64,000 nucleotides of DNA from Deinococcus radiopugnans ATCC 19172. Lineage in GTDB: Bacteria > Deinococcota > Deinococci > Deinococcales > Deinococcaceae. The stretch covers positions 124,001-188,000 of the forward strand of contig NZ_VDMO01000004.1 in assembly GCF_006335125.1 (NCBI RefSeq), written 5' to 3'. Shown here piece after piece: positions 41,923 through 56,667 of the stretch. Below the pieces are notes generated by a model. The model was given only the letters and a program-made list of their open reading frames with translations, was not told where the DNA came from and searched no databases. Position 1 is the first letter of the stretch, and every line of letters begins with the position of its first letter. The translations under genes and the position numbers were made by a program.

Positions 41923-41976
41923 GAACCAGGGGCAGTTCGAGCAACATTGGTGCAGAACTGGGAGTCTGGGCGGTTC
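41923..41976. other. Nested inverted repeats in the livK/glnA gap
   Basis: GAACC...GGTTC (41923-41927 with 41972-41976) encloses CAGTTC...GAACTG (41933-41938 with 41955-41960). This could be a structured RNA or a decayed mobile fragment. No gene is seen between 41857 and 42159. Confidence 0.3.
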
Positions 41977-42002
41977 TCTACCCCACTGTCTTAATACAGC
42001 GA

Positions 42003-42031
42003 GGGGGCCAATTCAGGTGGAATTGGCCCCC
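42003..42031. terminator. Hairpin downstream of glnA
   Basis: A 12-bp perfect stem GGGGGCCAATTC and complement with a 5-base loop. It has no T-run but is very stable. Confidence 0.55.
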
Positions 42032-42081
42032 AATGGCCTGCGGACACGGGTGCTGGTGGGTGCTGGGCGCGGCGGACCCGC

Positions 42082-42103
42082 ATCACTGCAGTATCACTGC
42101 AGT
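42082..42103. repeat. Tandem 11-mer
   Basis: ATCACTGCAGT occurs twice head-to-tail; each copy holds the palindrome CTGCAG. It lies between glnA and the hairpin. Confidence 0.6.
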
Positions 42104-42159
42104 CACCAGAAGAACAAGTTGCAGTTCCTACGGGCGAGCCCTGGCAAAGCTCCACAGCT

Positions 42160-43506
<1,347 letters not shown>

Positions 43507-43670
43507 GCGTGGTCTACCTCCAGGAATGTCCTGAGCCCAGGGTAGCGGGCCGGCGGGGCAGCGGAGGAGTCGCCTCGCCCGTCCGCCAGGGATAAAGATG
43601 AGATTAAGGCCCACCGTGGGGCATTTTCACATCAAGCTCAGAGAGCCTGAAAGTCACAGGAGGTCCACCC

Positions 43671-45905
43671 ATGACCGAGCGGCAATTCATTGAGGTGTAC
43701 GGCGCCCGCGAGAACAACCTGCGCGACGTGTCGCTGCACATTCCCAGGGGCCAGATCACGGTGTTCACCGGCGTGTCGGGGTCCGGCAAGTCCTCGCTGG
43801 TGTTCGACACCATCGCCGCCGAGGCGCAGCGGCAGCTCAACGAGACGTTCACCGCCTTCGTGCAGGGCTTCCTGCCGCATTACGGGCAACCGGACGTGGA
43901 CCGCATCGAGCACTTGAACGCGCCGATCATCATCGATCAGAAGCGGGTGGGCGGCGGCGCCCGCTCGACGGCGGGCACGTACACCGACCTCGCCGCGCCG
44001 CTGCGACTGCTGTTCTCGCGCTTCGGCCAGCCCTCCGCCGGCCCGGCCTTCGCCTTCTCGTTCAACACGCCGCAGGGCATGTGCCCCGAGTGCGAGGGCA
44101 TCGGCCGGACCACGCAGCTGGATGTGGAGAAACTGCTGGACCGCCGCCTGTCGCTGAACGGCGGGGCGATTCTGCACCCCGAATTCAAGGTGGGCAAGTG
44201 GATGTGGAAGATGTATCCGCTGTCAGGGCTGTTCGACAACGACAAACCCATCGAGGACTACACCCCCGACGAGTTGCACGCGCTGCTGTACGGCGCGGAC
44301 GTGAAGGTCTCGTTCGGGGAATTCGGCTCGAAGTACGAGGGCTTGGTGGAGCGGTTCACGCGCATGTACCTGAAAAAGGACGCGGCGGCCATGTCCGGGC
44401 GGGCGCGGACGGTGTTCGAGGCCTTCACCACCTCCCAGACCTGCCCGCTGTGCGGCGGCGCGCGGCTGAACGCGGCGGCGCTGGAGAGCCGCATCGACGG
44501 GCAGAACATCGCCGAGGTGTCGGACCTGGAAATCACCGGGCTGATGGCCTTTCTGGAGCGTCTGAGCGATCCGGCGGCGGCGCGGGTGGCCGCCCACCTG
44601 CAAGAGCGGTTGCAGCATCTGGTGGACATCGGGCTGGGCTACCTGAGCCTGAGCCGCGAGACGGCCACACTGTCCGGCGGCGAATCGCAGCGCCTCAAGA
44701 TGATCCGGCACCTGGGCAACAGCCTGACCGACATGCTGTACATCCTTGACGAGCCCAGCGTGGGCCTGCACGCCCGCGACGTGGCGCGGCTGACCGGGCT
44801 GCTGCGGAAACTGCGCGACAAGGGCAACACGGTGCTGGTGGTGGAACACGACCCGGACGTGATGGCGGTGGCCGATCACGTCGTGGACCTCGGGCCAGGG
44901 GCCGGAACGCACGGCGGTCAGGTGGTGTTCGAGGGCAGCTACGCCGATCTTCAGAACGCCGACACCCCCACCGGGCGATTCCTGAGCCAGCATCTGCCGG
45001 TCAAGGAGAACGTGCGCGGGGCGACGGGCCACCTGAGCGTCCAGAACGCCACGCTGCACAACCTCAAAGACGTCTCGGTGGCCATTCCCACCGGAGTGCT
45101 GACGGTGGTGACCGGCGTGGCGGGGTCGGGCAAAAGTTCGCTGATCAACGGCGTGTTCCTGGCCCAGCACCCGGACGCCATCGTGATCGACCAGTCGCGC
45201 GTGACCGCCAACAGCCGCTCGGCCCCGGCCACCTACACCGGCATCATGGACGACATTCGCAAGGCGTTCGCCAGGGCCAACGGCGTGAGCCCCGCCCTGT
45301 TCAGCTTCAACAGCGAGGGCAGCTGCCCGGAATGCAGCGGGCTGGGCGTGATCTACACCGATCTGGCCTTTATGGAGGGCATGACCTCCGTGTGCGAGGT
45401 CTGCGAGGGCCGACGCTTCAAGGAAGAGGTGTTGGCGTACCACCTGCGCGGCCACTCGATTGCCGACGTGCTGGAGATGACGGCGGAAGGGGCGTTGGCG
45501 TTCTTTCCCGAGAAGAAGATCAGGGCGGTCTTGCAGGCGATGAACGATGTTGGGCTGGGGTACCTGAAGCTGGGACAGCCGCTGAGCACCGTGTCGGGCG
45601 GCGAGGGCCAGCGCCTCAAGCTGGCGGGCGAACTGCACAAGCGGGGCAGCGTCTACGTGATGGACGAGCCCACCACCGGGCTGCACCTCTCGGACATCGG
45701 GATGCTGATGCGCCTGATCGACCGGCTGGTGGACGGCGGCAACACCGTGCTGCTGATCGAACACCATCTGGACGTGATCCGGCAGGCCGACTGGGTGATC
45801 GACCTGGGGCCGGAAGGCGGCGGCGCAGGCGGCGAGGTGCTGTACGCCGGGCCGCCGCAGGGCCTCAAGACTTGCGCGCGGAGCCTGACCGGACCCTTTC
45901 TGTAG
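43671..45905 (+). CDS. Short UvrA-like ATPase (UvrA family without the full UvrB-binding region)
   Basis: 744 residues against about 950 for UvrA. Two ABC modules: Walker [14 protein letters not shown] and [13 protein letters not shown], signatures [10 protein letters not shown] and [10 protein letters not shown], Walker [12 protein letters not shown] and [12 protein letters not shown]. Zinc-finger cysteines are present (CPECEGIGR with [17 protein letters not shown] with CEVCEG). The N-terminal UvrB-binding segment is reduced. Such proteins (UvrA2/DrrC-like) are tied to DNA-lesion or drug tolerance; the substrate here is unknown. AGGAGGT precedes the ATG. It is divergent from glnA. Confidence 0.87.
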   Translation: MTERQFIEVYGARENNLRDVSLHIPRGQITVFTGVSGSGKSSLVFDTIAAEAQRQLNETFTAFVQGFLPHYGQPDVDRIEHLNAPIIIDQKRVGGGARSTAGTYTDLAAPLRLLFSRFGQPSAGPAFAFSFNTPQGMCPECEGIGRTTQLDVEKLLDRRLSLNGGAILHPEFKVGKWMWKMYPLSGLFDNDKPIEDYTPDELHALLYGADVKVSFGEFGSKYEGLVERFTRMYLKKDAAAMSGRARTVFEAFTTSQTCPLCGGARLNAAALESRIDGQNIAEVSDLEITGLMAFLERLSDPAAARVAAHLQERLQHLVDIGLGYLSLSRETATLSGGESQRLKMIRHLGNSLTDMLYILDEPSVGLHARDVARLTGLLRKLRDKGNTVLVVEHDPDVMAVADHVVDLGPGAGTHGGQVVFEGSYADLQNADTPTGRFLSQHLPVKENVRGATGHLSVQNATLHNLKDVSVAIPTGVLTVVTGVAGSGKSSLINGVFLAQHPDAIVIDQSRVTANSRSAPATYTGIMDDIRKAFARANGVSPALFSFNSEGSCPECSGLGVIYTDLAFMEGMTSVCEVCEGRRFKEEVLAYHLRGHSIADVLEMTAEGALAFFPEKKIRAVLQAMNDVGLGYLKLGQPLSTVSGGEGQRLKLAGELHKRGSVYVMDEPTTGLHLSDIGMLMRLIDRLVDGGNTVLLIEHHLDVIRQADWVIDLGPEGGGAGGEVLYAGPPQGLKTCARSLTGPFL

Positions 45906-46017
45906 TGCGAGGCCCCCTCCAATCGGCGACGCTTTGCAGAACGGACCCAATGATCTGGCCAAACGTTCACTCCCAGAATGACAAATTGCAGACATCGGAC
46001 AACCATTGATTGATGAG

Positions 46018-46035
46018 CTGTCTTTCCGGAGACAG
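46018..46035. promoter_or_regulatory. Candidate operator upstream of the type III glutamine synthetase
   Basis: CTGTCTTTCCGGAGACAG is an inverted repeat (6-bp arms, centre TTCCGG) ending 17 bp before the -35 box. It is a possible nitrogen-regulator site; the regulator is unknown. Confidence 0.35.
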
Positions 46036-46052
46036 TTGTTCAGAGAAGTGCG

Positions 46053-46082
46053 TTGACCGCCTTTGCCTCGCCGCCCTATACT
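46053..46082 (+). promoter_or_regulatory. Promoter of the type III glutamine synthetase operon
   Basis: -35 TTGACC (46053-46058), 18-bp spacer, -10 TATACT (46077-46082). The transcript would start close to the ATG of a 30-codon leader ORF at 46091. Confidence 0.65.
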
Positions 46083-46090
46083 CGCGGCCG

Positions 46091-46179
46091 ATGACAGACC
46101 AGGGGCGGACGCCACAGGGGCCGGGGTGCAACCGGGTCCTGCGTCCGCCCCTTCCAGGTTTGCACCAGGGGGAACGACC

Positions 46180-46183
<4 letters not shown>
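46091..46183 (+). CDS. Putative 30-residue leader peptide of the type III glutamine synthetase
   Basis: The ORF runs from ATG eight bases after the TATACT box to a TGA that overlaps the glutamine synthetase ATG (ATGA). It contains an 11-bp inverted repeat (GGGGCGGACGC at 46102-46112 with its complement 46141-46151) that would fold when ribosomes are absent. Codons are unlike those of neighbouring genes. The peptide has three Gln codons in its first half. Attenuation is inferred. Confidence 0.4.
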
Positions 46184-48351
<2,168 letters not shown>

Positions 48352-48369
48352 AGCCGCGCGTTCTGCGTG

Positions 48370-48398
48370 GAAGCCCCGCCCGAGTGTGGCGGGGCTTC
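48370..48398. terminator. Bidirectional terminator
   Basis: An 11-bp stem GAAGCCCCGCC and complement with a 7-base loop, between convergent genes. Confidence 0.75.
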
Positions 48399-48429
48399 TC
48401 GTCTGTCCGGGCCGCTGTCTTTACAGCCT

Positions 48430-48894
48430 TTACAGCACCCGGAACGCCAGAAAACCTGCGCCGACGCCCAGCAGCAGGCCCACCAGCACCTCCAGATAGG
48501 TGTGGCCCAGCAGGACGCGCACCGGCAGGGGCGCGAAACCGGCGCGCACCACGTCGCGCAGCTCGCTGATCAGTTCGTTGAGCAGGGCGCCCTGCTGACC
48601 GCTGGCGTGCCGCACCCCGGTGGCGTCGTACATGACGATCAGCGCAAACACGGAGCTGATGGCAAACGGCGCGCTGCCCACCCCCTCGGACAGCCCGACG
48701 CCGGTGGTCAGGGCCGCCACCATGGCGCTGTGGCTGCTGGGCATGCCGCCGGTTTCCATGAAGGCGGCAGGCCGCCAGCGCCGCTCGATCAGCAGAATCA
48801 GAAAGACCTTGAACAGCTGCGCGCTCGTGGACGCCAGGATGGCGGTCCACAGCCAGCGGTTGCTCAGCAGTTCAGCGAACGAATTCACCGGCAA
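48430..48894 (-). CDS. Divergent PAP2-family (YuiD-like) membrane protein
   Basis: 154 residues with three to four hydrophobic segments. The family signature METGGMPSSHSAMVAAL (about 46-62) corresponds to the SGHS part of PAP2 phosphatases, and RHASGQQGALLNEL and LGHTYLEVLVG follow. A lipid phosphatase activity is likely but unproven for this subgroup. It overlaps the end of folD by 23 bp. Confidence 0.87.
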   Translation of the reverse strand: MPVNSFAELLSNRWLWTAILASTSAQLFKVFLILLIERRWRPAAFMETGGMPSSHSAMVAALTTGVGLSEGVGSAPFAISSVFALIVMYDATGVRHASGQQGALLNELISELRDVVRAGFAPLPVRVLLGHTYLEVLVGLLLGVGAGFLAFRVL

Positions 48895-49762
48895 CCTCTG
48901 GGTGGGCGCGCGTGGCGTGCTGCAGTTCGGCCGCCCGCACGGTGTTCGCCAGCAACTGCGCCACGGTCATGGGGCCGACGCCGCCCGGCACCGGGGTCAG
49001 CGCCCCGGCCACCCCCGCCACGTCCGGATGAACGTCGCCCACCAGATGGCCCTTGCCGTCCGCCCCCAGCACGCGGTTGATGCCCACGTCGATGACGGTT
49101 GCCCCTGGCCTGACCATCTCCGGCGTGACGAGGCCGGGGCTTCCGGCGGCGGCGACAAGCAGCTCGGCCTCGCGGGTCACGCGCCCCAGGTCACGGGTGC
49201 GGCTGTGGCACACCGTGACGGTGGCGTCGCCCAGCAGCAGCAGCGCGGCCAGCGGGCGGCCCACCAGATGGCTGCGGCCCACGATCACGGCCCGCGCGCC
49301 GGCCACCGCAACCCCGTAATGCTCCAGCAGATACATGATGCCGGCAGGCGTACACGGCGTCAGCGCCGGGCGGCCCGCCCACAGCTCACCCACGTTCAGG
49401 GGATGAAAGCCGTCCACGTCCTTGCGCGGATCGATGGCGTGCAGCACGGCAGCCTCAGCAATCTGCGCGGGCAGCGGCAACTGCACCAGAATGCCGCTGA
49501 CGTCGTCGTCGCGGTTCAGGGTGTCGATCAGGGCCAGCAGCTCGGCCTGGGTGGCGCTCTCAGGCAGCGCGTGGACGGTGCTGCGCAGGCCCACCTCGCC
49601 GGCCTTGCGCGACTTGCCGCGCACGTAGCTGCGACTGGCAGGATCGTCACCCACGCACACGATCACCAGATGGGGTGAGGTGGGCAGACGCCCGGCACGG
49701 GCCGCCGCGTCCGCCAGCAGCGCGGCGGCGGCCGGCGGCCCGGCCAGCACCCGTGCGCTCAC
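48872..49762 (-). CDS. folD: Methylenetetrahydrofolate dehydrogenase/cyclohydrolase
   Basis: Bifunctional one-carbon enzyme (5,10-methylene-THF to 10-formyl-THF with NADP). 296 residues: [13 protein letters not shown] with the catalytic Lys, [24 protein letters not shown], and the NADP loop [12 protein letters not shown]. The start overlaps the nusB stop. The order asp23-nusB-folD is a common arrangement in Gram-positive-like genomes. Confidence 0.95.
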   Translation of the reverse strand: MSARVLAGPPAAAALLADAAARAGRLPTSPHLVIVCVGDDPASRSYVRGKSRKAGEVGLRSTVHALPESATQAELLALIDTLNRDDDVSGILVQLPLPAQIAEAAVLHAIDPRKDVDGFHPLNVGELWAGRPALTPCTPAGIMYLLEHYGVAVAGARAVIVGRSHLVGRPLAALLLLGDATVTVCHSRTRDLGRVTREAELLVAAAGSPGLVTPEMVRPGATVIDVGINRVLGADGKGHLVGDVHPDVAGVAGALTPVPGGVGPMTVAQLLANTVRAAELQHATRAHPEVAGEFVR

Positions 49763-50313
49763 CCGCGCTCCTCTGGCCCGCTCTCCCCTGCCGCGTGTCC
49801 GGGCACCGCCTGCTCCTCGTCGTCCTGTTCGTCCAGTTGCGGCGCGGCGGGGGCCGTTTTCATGTTGCGGCTCAGGCCCGCCAGCACGCCGTTGACGAAG
49901 CGGCCCGAATCGTCGCCGCCGAACTTGCGCGCGATACGCACGGCACTCTCGATCACCGGGGGGTGCGGCTCGGGGGTGTGGCCCATTTCGAAGGTCGCCA
50001 GCCGCAACACGTTCAGGTCCGTCTGGGCCATCTGCCCGAAGCTCCAGCCCCGGATGGTGCGCTGCAGCGTCTCGTCGATCTCGGCGCGGCGTGCCCCGAT
50101 GCCGTCCACCAGTTCACGGGCAAAGGTCAGGGCTTCCTCGTTCAGGCGGGGGAAGGTGTCGTCGCCGTCCCGCATCTGGCCCTCGGCACGCACAAAGACC
50201 GTGTCCAGCGGCAGATCGCCCCGGTCAGCCTCGAACAGCACGCGGAAGGCGAACTCGCGGGCGGCGCGGCGCGTCCCGACCGGCTGGGCGGCCTTCTCGC
50301 GGCGGCGGGTCAA
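49759..50313 (-). CDS. nusB: Transcription antitermination factor NusB
   Basis: NusB joins NusE in rRNA antitermination. The TTG at 50313 overlaps the asp23 stop (TTGA) and gives 184 residues. Core helices: [45 protein letters not shown], and [29 protein letters not shown] hydrophilic acidic tail of about 30 residues (LDEQDDEEQ) extends beyond the usual end. Confidence 0.92.
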   Translation of the reverse strand: MTRRREKAAQPVGTRRAAREFAFRVLFEADRGDLPLDTVFVRAEGQMRDGDDTFPRLNEEALTFARELVDGIGARRAEIDETLQRTIRGWSFGQMAQTDLNVLRLATFEMGHTPEPHPPVIESAVRIARKFGGDDSGRFVNGVLAGLSRNMKTAPAAPQLDEQDDEEQAVPGHAAGESGPEERG

Positions 50314-50690
50314 GACTTGCCCCTGGCGGCGGGCACGCACACGCCCTGCACGGTCACGTTGACGGCGCTGACCTTCAGGCCGGTCATCAGCTCGATGTTC
50401 TCGCACACGGCGCGCTGCACCTGCCGGGACACGTTCACCAGATTCTGCCCGAAATCGATGTTCAGGCCCACGTCCACGCTGACGCTGGCGCCGTCACGGC
50501 TCACGCGCAGGGCGCGGGGCTTGCGGGCGCCGCTCTGGTTGCGCAGCACCTCGCCCATGTTCAGCGGGGCCGAGGCCACTTCGGTGCCCTCGATCCCGGT
50601 GATGGTGGTGGCGGCGATGTCCATCAGGACGCTCTTGCTGATTTCGACTTCGGAACTGGGGGTGCTGGTCTGGGTGGGGTTGCTTGCCAT
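50310..50690 (-). CDS. Asp23/Gls24-family envelope stress protein
   Basis: 126 residues with the Asp23 pattern: [48 protein letters not shown] and [16 protein letters not shown]. In Firmicutes Asp23 sits at the membrane and responds to cell-wall stress. The ATG at 50690 is preceded by GGAGG about ten bases away. It leads the asp23-nusB-folD operon. Confidence 0.9.
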   Translation of the reverse strand: MASNPTQTSTPSSEVEISKSVLMDIAATTITGIEGTEVASAPLNMGEVLRNQSGARKPRALRVSRDGASVSVDVGLNIDFGQNLVNVSRQVQRAVCENIELMTGLKVSAVNVTVQGVCVPAARGKS

Positions 50691-50812
50691 GATGGGAATG
50701 CCTCCGCGCGCGGGCCGAGTGGTGCGCCGCGCCAATACAGGCCAGTTTAGAGGCTGAGCGGGACGCGGTGGGCGGGTGGGGCCGCAGTTCAAGATCAGCC
50801 CGCCGCACGTCT

Positions 50813-52888
50813 TCAGGTCTGGGCGGACGCCTCCCCGTTTTCTACGCCCTTCTCCGCCAGCAGAGCCGCCAGTCCGGCCTCGTCCAGCACGGCCACGCCC
50901 AGTTCCTGCGCGCGGGTCAATTTGCTTCCAGCGTCCTCCCCAGCGATCAGGTACGAGGTCTTGCCGGTGACGCTGCCGGTCACGCGGCCCCCGGCGGCCT
51001 CCAGCTCGGCTTTGATGGCGTCGCGCGGACGGCCCAGGCTGCCGGTGATGACGAAGTTGAGGCCCTCCAGTTGCTCTCCGCGCCTCACCTCCTCCTCCTG
51101 CGGGTTGACGCCCGCCGCCTTGAGTTTGTTCAGGAGGGTGACGTAGCCCTCTTCTTTCAGGGCCACCGCCACACTTGCGCCGATCACCTTGCCCAGCCCC
51201 GGCACGGCCTCGATCTGCTCGGGAGTGGCCGCCATCAGCGCGTCCAGCGTGCCGAAGGCGCGGGCCAGCGCCTGGGCGTTGCGCTCGCCCACGTGATCCA
51301 GGCCCAGCGCGTTGATCAGCCGCCACAGCGGGCGGGTCTTGCTGGCCTCCAGCTCGGCCAGGATGTTGGCGGCCTTCTTCTCGCCGCCGCGCTCCAGTCC
51401 GGCCAGCGTCTCGGCGTTCAGGGCGTACAGGTCTGCTGCGTCGTGGATCAGGCCCAGCGTCAGCAGCTGCGCGATCAGCTTGCCCCCCACGCCCGCGATG
51501 TCCATGGCGCCGCGCGACACGAAATACTCCACCAGTTTGTAGGTCTGCGCCGGGCAGGCCGGATTGGTGCAGTAGGTGTTGGCGTCCTCGGGATCGCGCG
51601 TGACCGGCTGGCCGCACTCGGGGCAGGTGTCGGGAAAGACGAAGGGCTGGGCATCTGCCGGGCGTTTGTCCACGATCACACGCATGATCTGCGGAATCAC
51701 GCCGCCGGATTTGCGCACCACCACCGTGTCCCCAATGTGAAGATCCAGATCCCGCACGAAATCCTGGTTGTGCAGCGTGGCCTTGCTGACGGTGCTGCCC
51801 TCGATCAGGCGGGGCGACAGGTGGGCCAGCGGCGTGAGCTTGCCGGTGCGGCCCACGTTGACCGTAATGCCCTCCAGCACGGTCTCCACCTCCTCCACCG
51901 GGAACTTGTAGGCAATCGCCCAGCGCGGGGCGCGGCTGGTGAAGCCTGCCTCCTCCTGCAGGCGCAGCGAATCGAGCTTGAACACTGTGCCGTCGGCATC
52001 GAATTCGAAGTCCTGACGTCCGGCAGTCATGCGGGCGTGGTAATCGGCGGCGGCGGCGATGCCGCTCAGCCCCTCGCTGTGGGTGCTGATCGGAAAGCCC
52101 TGGGCGGCCAGCCACGCCAGCACCTCGCCCTGGGTAGTGGCGGGCACGCCGTCGCGCTTGCCCAGCGCGTAGAAGATGGCCTTGAGGTTGCGGGTGCGCG
52201 TGACCTCCGGGTCTTTCTGCCGCAGCGCTCCCGCCGCGCCGTTGCGGGGGTTCTTGAGCAGCGGCGTGCCCAGTTCCTCGGCCTGCGCGTTGTAGGCGGC
52301 GAAGTCCGCGCGGCTCATGTAGACCTCGCCGCGCACCTCCAGTTCACCGCTCAGGCCGTCCAGGGCGGTGGGAATGCCCGGCACCGTCGCCACCTGCGCG
52401 GTCACGATCTCGCCGACGGAGCCGTTGCCGCGCGTGGCGGCCCACTGCAACTGACCGTTCACGTAGTACAGGTTCACGCTCAGGCCGTCGATCTTCAGCT
52501 CGCCCGTGAACACGAAGTCGTCGTGCTCGGGGGGCAGATTCAGCGCGCGGGCCAGCTTCTCGCGCCACTCGCCCAGTTCGGCGTCGCTGAAGACGTTGTC
52601 CAGGCTGGTCATGGGGGTGGGGTGGTTCACCGGCTGGAAGGCCGTGCTGGGCGCCCCCCCCACCGCCTGCGCGGGGCTGGTGTCGCCCCCTGCCGCCTGC
52701 GCGGCCTGCTCGGCCCATTCGGGATGCTGGGCTTCCAGGGCACGCAGGCGCCGAACCAGCGCGTCGTACTCGTTGTCGGGAATCGTGGGCGCGTCCTCTT
52801 CGTGGTACGCGCGGTTGTGGCGGGCCACGGCGGCGCTGAGACTGAGGTACTGCTCGTATTCACCGGGGGTCAACTCGGCCTGATCCAT
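50813..52888 (-). CDS. ligA: NAD-dependent DNA ligase
   Basis: LigA seals nicks in replication and repair using NAD+. The ATG at 52888 (TACGCT seven bases before) gives 691 residues: Ia domain ([19 protein letters not shown]), adenylation site Lys in [12 protein letters not shown] fold, zinc finger CPECGQPV with CTNPACPAQ, helix-hairpin-helix block, and a C-terminal BRCT domain ([17 protein letters not shown]). An Ala/Gly-rich insertion ([16 protein letters not shown]) lies within the first 80 residues. Confidence 0.96.
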   Translation of the reverse strand: MDQAELTPGEYEQYLSLSAAVARHNRAYHEEDAPTIPDNEYDALVRRLRALEAQHPEWAEQAAQAAGGDTSPAQAVGGAPSTAFQPVNHPTPMTSLDNVFSDAELGEWREKLARALNLPPEHDDFVFTGELKIDGLSVNLYYVNGQLQWAATRGNGSVGEIVTAQVATVPGIPTALDGLSGELEVRGEVYMSRADFAAYNAQAEELGTPLLKNPRNGAAGALRQKDPEVTRTRNLKAIFYALGKRDGVPATTQGEVLAWLAAQGFPISTHSEGLSGIAAAADYHARMTAGRQDFEFDADGTVFKLDSLRLQEEAGFTSRAPRWAIAYKFPVEEVETVLEGITVNVGRTGKLTPLAHLSPRLIEGSTVSKATLHNQDFVRDLDLHIGDTVVVRKSGGVIPQIMRVIVDKRPADAQPFVFPDTCPECGQPVTRDPEDANTYCTNPACPAQTYKLVEYFVSRGAMDIAGVGGKLIAQLLTLGLIHDAADLYALNAETLAGLERGGEKKAANILAELEASKTRPLWRLINALGLDHVGERNAQALARAFGTLDALMAATPEQIEAVPGLGKVIGASVAVALKEEGYVTLLNKLKAAGVNPQEEEVRRGEQLEGLNFVITGSLGRPRDAIKAELEAAGGRVTGSVTGKTSYLIAGEDAGSKLTRAQELGVAVLDEAGLAALLAEKGVENGEASAQT

Positions 52889-52895
52889 GTCAGCG

Positions 52896-52901
52896 AGCGT
52901 A
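52896..52901 (-). promoter_or_regulatory. Leaderless -10 box (TACGCT) of ligA
   Basis: A seven-base gap to the ATG. No palindromic radiation-response motif was recognised upstream. Confidence 0.5.
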
Positions 52902-53050
52902 GCACCCCCGCCGGGTTCAGCTGGGAACGGAATGGAGAAGACTCCAGCGCGGCTGGCCTGGGGGCAGAACTGGCGCACCTCACCCACCCCGGCCCTCCCC
53001 CCATCAGGTGGACGTCACCCCGATATGATCAGATGGCGGCGCAGTTTTCG

Positions 53051-53056
53051 TATACT
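53051..53056 (+). promoter_or_regulatory. -10 box (TATACT) of the BMP-family gene
   Basis: TATACT lies about 60 bases before the ATG. The -35 region is weak. A Shine-Dalgarno (GGAGG) serves this gene, unlike the leaderless ones. Confidence 0.5.
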
Positions 53057-53115
53057 GTGTTCAAGCAACCTACACGCCTGCTGTCTAGGCACAGCCCCAA
53101 ACTGGAGGATTCACC

Positions 53116-54225
<1,110 letters not shown>

Positions 54226-54307
54226 AGTCTCTTCCTCTCGGCGGAGGGCGGTCCCGTGTGGGCCGCCTTCTTCTTTTGTGACGGGCTGACCCGACGCGCC
54301 GGTGATC

Positions 54308-54313
54308 TATCCT
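54308..54313 (+). promoter_or_regulatory. Leaderless -10 box (TATCCT)
   Basis: A six-base gap to the ATG at 54320. Confidence 0.5.
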
Positions 54314-54319
54314 GCGGCC

Positions 54320-55114
54320 ATGTCCCGTTCAGACCGAGATGCGCTGCTGATCGTCACACCCCATCCGTCCGGCCAGCTGCCCGCCGACATCCTGCGGCAG
54401 ATGCTGGGCGACGACGTGTTCGACACCCCAAAGCGCGAGGCGTTCCTGCGGCGCATCTTTCTGGACGGCGACGCCTACACCGATCTGCTGTACTCGCTGC
54501 CCGGCGCGCGACACGTTCAGGCGCCCTGGAGCCGCTTTGCCGTGGACCTGAATCGGGAGCGCGGCGACCGGGTGGACAACGGCGTGATCAAAGACACCGA
54601 TTTTGACCGCCAGCCGCTGTACCCGCCCCACACCCGGCTCTTGGACGACGAGCGCGAGGCCCGCCTGCGGCACATCTGGGACCCCTTCGACGCCGCCGTG
54701 GGTGCGGAACTGTCCGGCGCGCGGCTGATGATCGTGGGCCACAGCATGGCCTCGCACGGCCCCCGGCTGGGCCAGGACACCGGCACGCCCCGCCCGGCCA
54801 TCTGCCTGATGCCCGGCACGCCGGACGCCCCCACCTTTCCGCACCAGCAGTGGCACGCGCTGCAAGGCGCCGCCGAGGATGCGTTCGGTGACGTGATCGC
54901 CGCCAGCCCCTTCGAGCGCGTGACCATCGGCGAGCCGTGGAGCACCGACACGCTGAGCCTGACGCACAGCCGGCGCAGCGGCGTACCCGCCTTCGGCATC
55001 GAGTTCAACGTGGGGCTGCATCTCCGCGACGGGCAGCCGCGCGACGACGTCATGCGGCAGATGAACGCGGCCTTCGCGAGGTTCGCGGACGCGGCGCTGG
55101 AACTGGTGAACTGA
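54320..55114 (+). CDS. N-formylglutamate amidohydrolase-family protein
   Basis: 264 residues from the ATG at 54320. Family features: LLIVTPHPSGQLP (metal-binding region), VDLNRERGDRVDN, LMIVGHSMASHGPR, and the C-terminal FGIEFNVGLHL. The family splits formylglutamate in histidine breakdown or related N-formyl/acyl amino acids; no hut genes are visible, so the substrate stays open. Confidence 0.82.
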   Translation: MSRSDRDALLIVTPHPSGQLPADILRQMLGDDVFDTPKREAFLRRIFLDGDAYTDLLYSLPGARHVQAPWSRFAVDLNRERGDRVDNGVIKDTDFDRQPLYPPHTRLLDDEREARLRHIWDPFDAAVGAELSGARLMIVGHSMASHGPRLGQDTGTPRPAICLMPGTPDAPTFPHQQWHALQGAAEDAFGDVIAASPFERVTIGEPWSTDTLSLTHSRRSGVPAFGIEFNVGLHLRDGQPRDDVMRQMNAAFARFADAALELVN

Positions 55115-55149
55115 AGTCCCCCTGCGTTGTCCTTTTCAGGAGTGACCCC

Positions 55150-56667
55150 ATGCTGAGAACAGTCCTTGCCGCCGCCGTCCTGAGCCTGCCTGCGCTGGGG
55201 TGGTCCTCCCTTGCCGGGGCGCAGTCCAGCCCACCCGCGCCCGTCGAGACCACCCGCACAACGTGCGGCGCGTACACTGTACAACTTCGGCAGAACGGTT
55301 TCGAGGACCCCCCCGACAGCGCCAGCCTGCTGCTGAACGGCGTGACGCTGGCCCGCGTCAGCGACACGATGGTGAAGCTGGATTTCTGCCGCGACGTGAC
55401 CGGCGACGGCATTCCGGAAGCGATGCTCACGGGATTCAGCGGCGGCGCGCACTGCTGTTTCACGCACCACCTGTACTCGCTGAGCAACCCGCCCCGGCGT
55501 GTCCTGCACGTATTCAGTGCCGACACCGATACGCTGACGCCACAGCAACTGGACGGGCAGGGCGCGCTGGAACTGCTGGGCGGCGACTGGCGCTTTGCCT
55601 ACGCCTACGGCCTGCCCTTTGCCGACAGCCCGGCGTTATGGCGCATCTACTCGTTCATCGGTGGGCAGTACGTGGACAACAGCCGCGCGTATCCGGGGGT
55701 AGCCCTGCGCGAGGTGGGCCAGCCCGGACCGGACACGCGCCCCGGACAGGCGCTGTACGACTACGCCTCTCTGCTGGTGGCCGGCAAAACGGCGCGGGCC
55801 CAGACCTACCTGTCGCAGTTGCCGCCCCGGCTGCGGACCTGGCTGACCAGTTACGGTCCCGACCTCCGCCAGAACCTCTCGGACTACGGCATGTCCGACT
55901 GGCCCACACGGGCGGGCGCGGACCCGGACGCTCCCCGGACCGGCATCGGCGGCTCGTTCAGCGCGCCGGGCCGGGCAGAGTACCTGGCCGTGGTCGGTCA
56001 GGGCAAAACGGCAGCGCTGCGGCTGTATCGCCCGCAGTCGGGGGGCATCGTGGCCGGGGACGCGCTGGACACCCGCCCGCTGCCTGCAGGGGCCATCTTC
56101 GAGACCGGCTTCGCAGGGCTGAACTGGTGGCCCGCCTTCACCGTCCGCCGCGCGACGGGCCGCGACGACGCTGTGGTGTACGACGCCAGTTCCGGCAGCG
56201 TGCAGTACCCGGTGTACCGTCTGGGCACGGCCTCGGGAACGGTCCTGAAAGACGACGCCCTGGGTGCCGCCACCCGGCTGATCGCCCAGTTGGAAGCGCT
56301 GGCCCGGCATGTGGCCTCGGGGTATGCCAGCGCGCCACGCAGCGCCGCGCAGCAGGCCGAAATCCAGCGCCGCATCGACGTGGCCGTGTCGCGTGTGCAG
56401 CCCGCGCTGGCCCTGGGCAACCTGAAGTTCGATCCGCGCAGGCTGGGCAATTTCACGGTCTCGGCCCTGGAGATGCCGCTGGACCGGGCCGACACCGCGC
56501 GGGTGGTGGCTCCGGTGACCTTCGGTCTGGTGGCCGCCGAGCAGGACAGCGAGTACGTGACCGGCGAGCGCTCCACCCTGACCATTGACCTGACACGGGG
56601 GGCGGGCGGCTGGACCGTGACCCGCTGGGCGCTGGAGAAACGCGTGGGTGAGCCGTATGCCGAATAG
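55150..56667 (+). CDS. Exported protein of unknown function
   Basis: The ATG at 55150 is preceded by AGGAG. 505 residues with signal peptide VLAAAVLSLPALGWSSLAGAQ. The first 120 residues hold several cysteines (TTCGAYTV, LDFCRDVTGDGIPEAM, AHCCFTHHLYSL), with DVTGDGIPE looking like a calcium-binding FG-GAP-type loop. The rest is beta-rich without recognised motifs. It may be a surface beta-propeller-like protein, a suggestion only. Confidence 0.65.
   Translation: MLRTVLAAAVLSLPALGWSSLAGAQSSPPAPVETTRTTCGAYTVQLRQNGFEDPPDSASLLLNGVTLARVSDTMVKLDFCRDVTGDGIPEAMLTGFSGGAHCCFTHHLYSLSNPPRRVLHVFSADTDTLTPQQLDGQGALELLGGDWRFAYAYGLPFADSPALWRIYSFIGGQYVDNSRAYPGVALREVGQPGPDTRPGQALYDYASLLVAGKTARAQTYLSQLPPRLRTWLTSYGPDLRQNLSDYGMSDWPTRAGADPDAPRTGIGGSFSAPGRAEYLAVVGQGKTAALRLYRPQSGGIVAGDALDTRPLPAGAIFETGFAGLNWWPAFTVRRATGRDDAVVYDASSGSVQYPVYRLGTASGTVLKDDALGAATRLIAQLEALARHVASGYASAPRSAAQQAEIQRRIDVAVSRVQPALALGNLKFDPRRLGNFTVSALEMPLDRADTARVVAPVTFGLVAAEQDSEYVTGERSTLTIDLTRGAGGWTVTRWALEKRVGEPYAE

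Noticed and set aside
50310..52115. 601-codon minus frame running through ligA into asp23
   Set aside because: Only its last 126 codons (asp23) are real; the upstream part is an out-of-frame reading of ligA.
52889..53115. Search for a palindromic radiation/desiccation response motif upstream of ligA
   Set aside because: No convincing palindrome of that type is seen here or before the UvrA-like gene.
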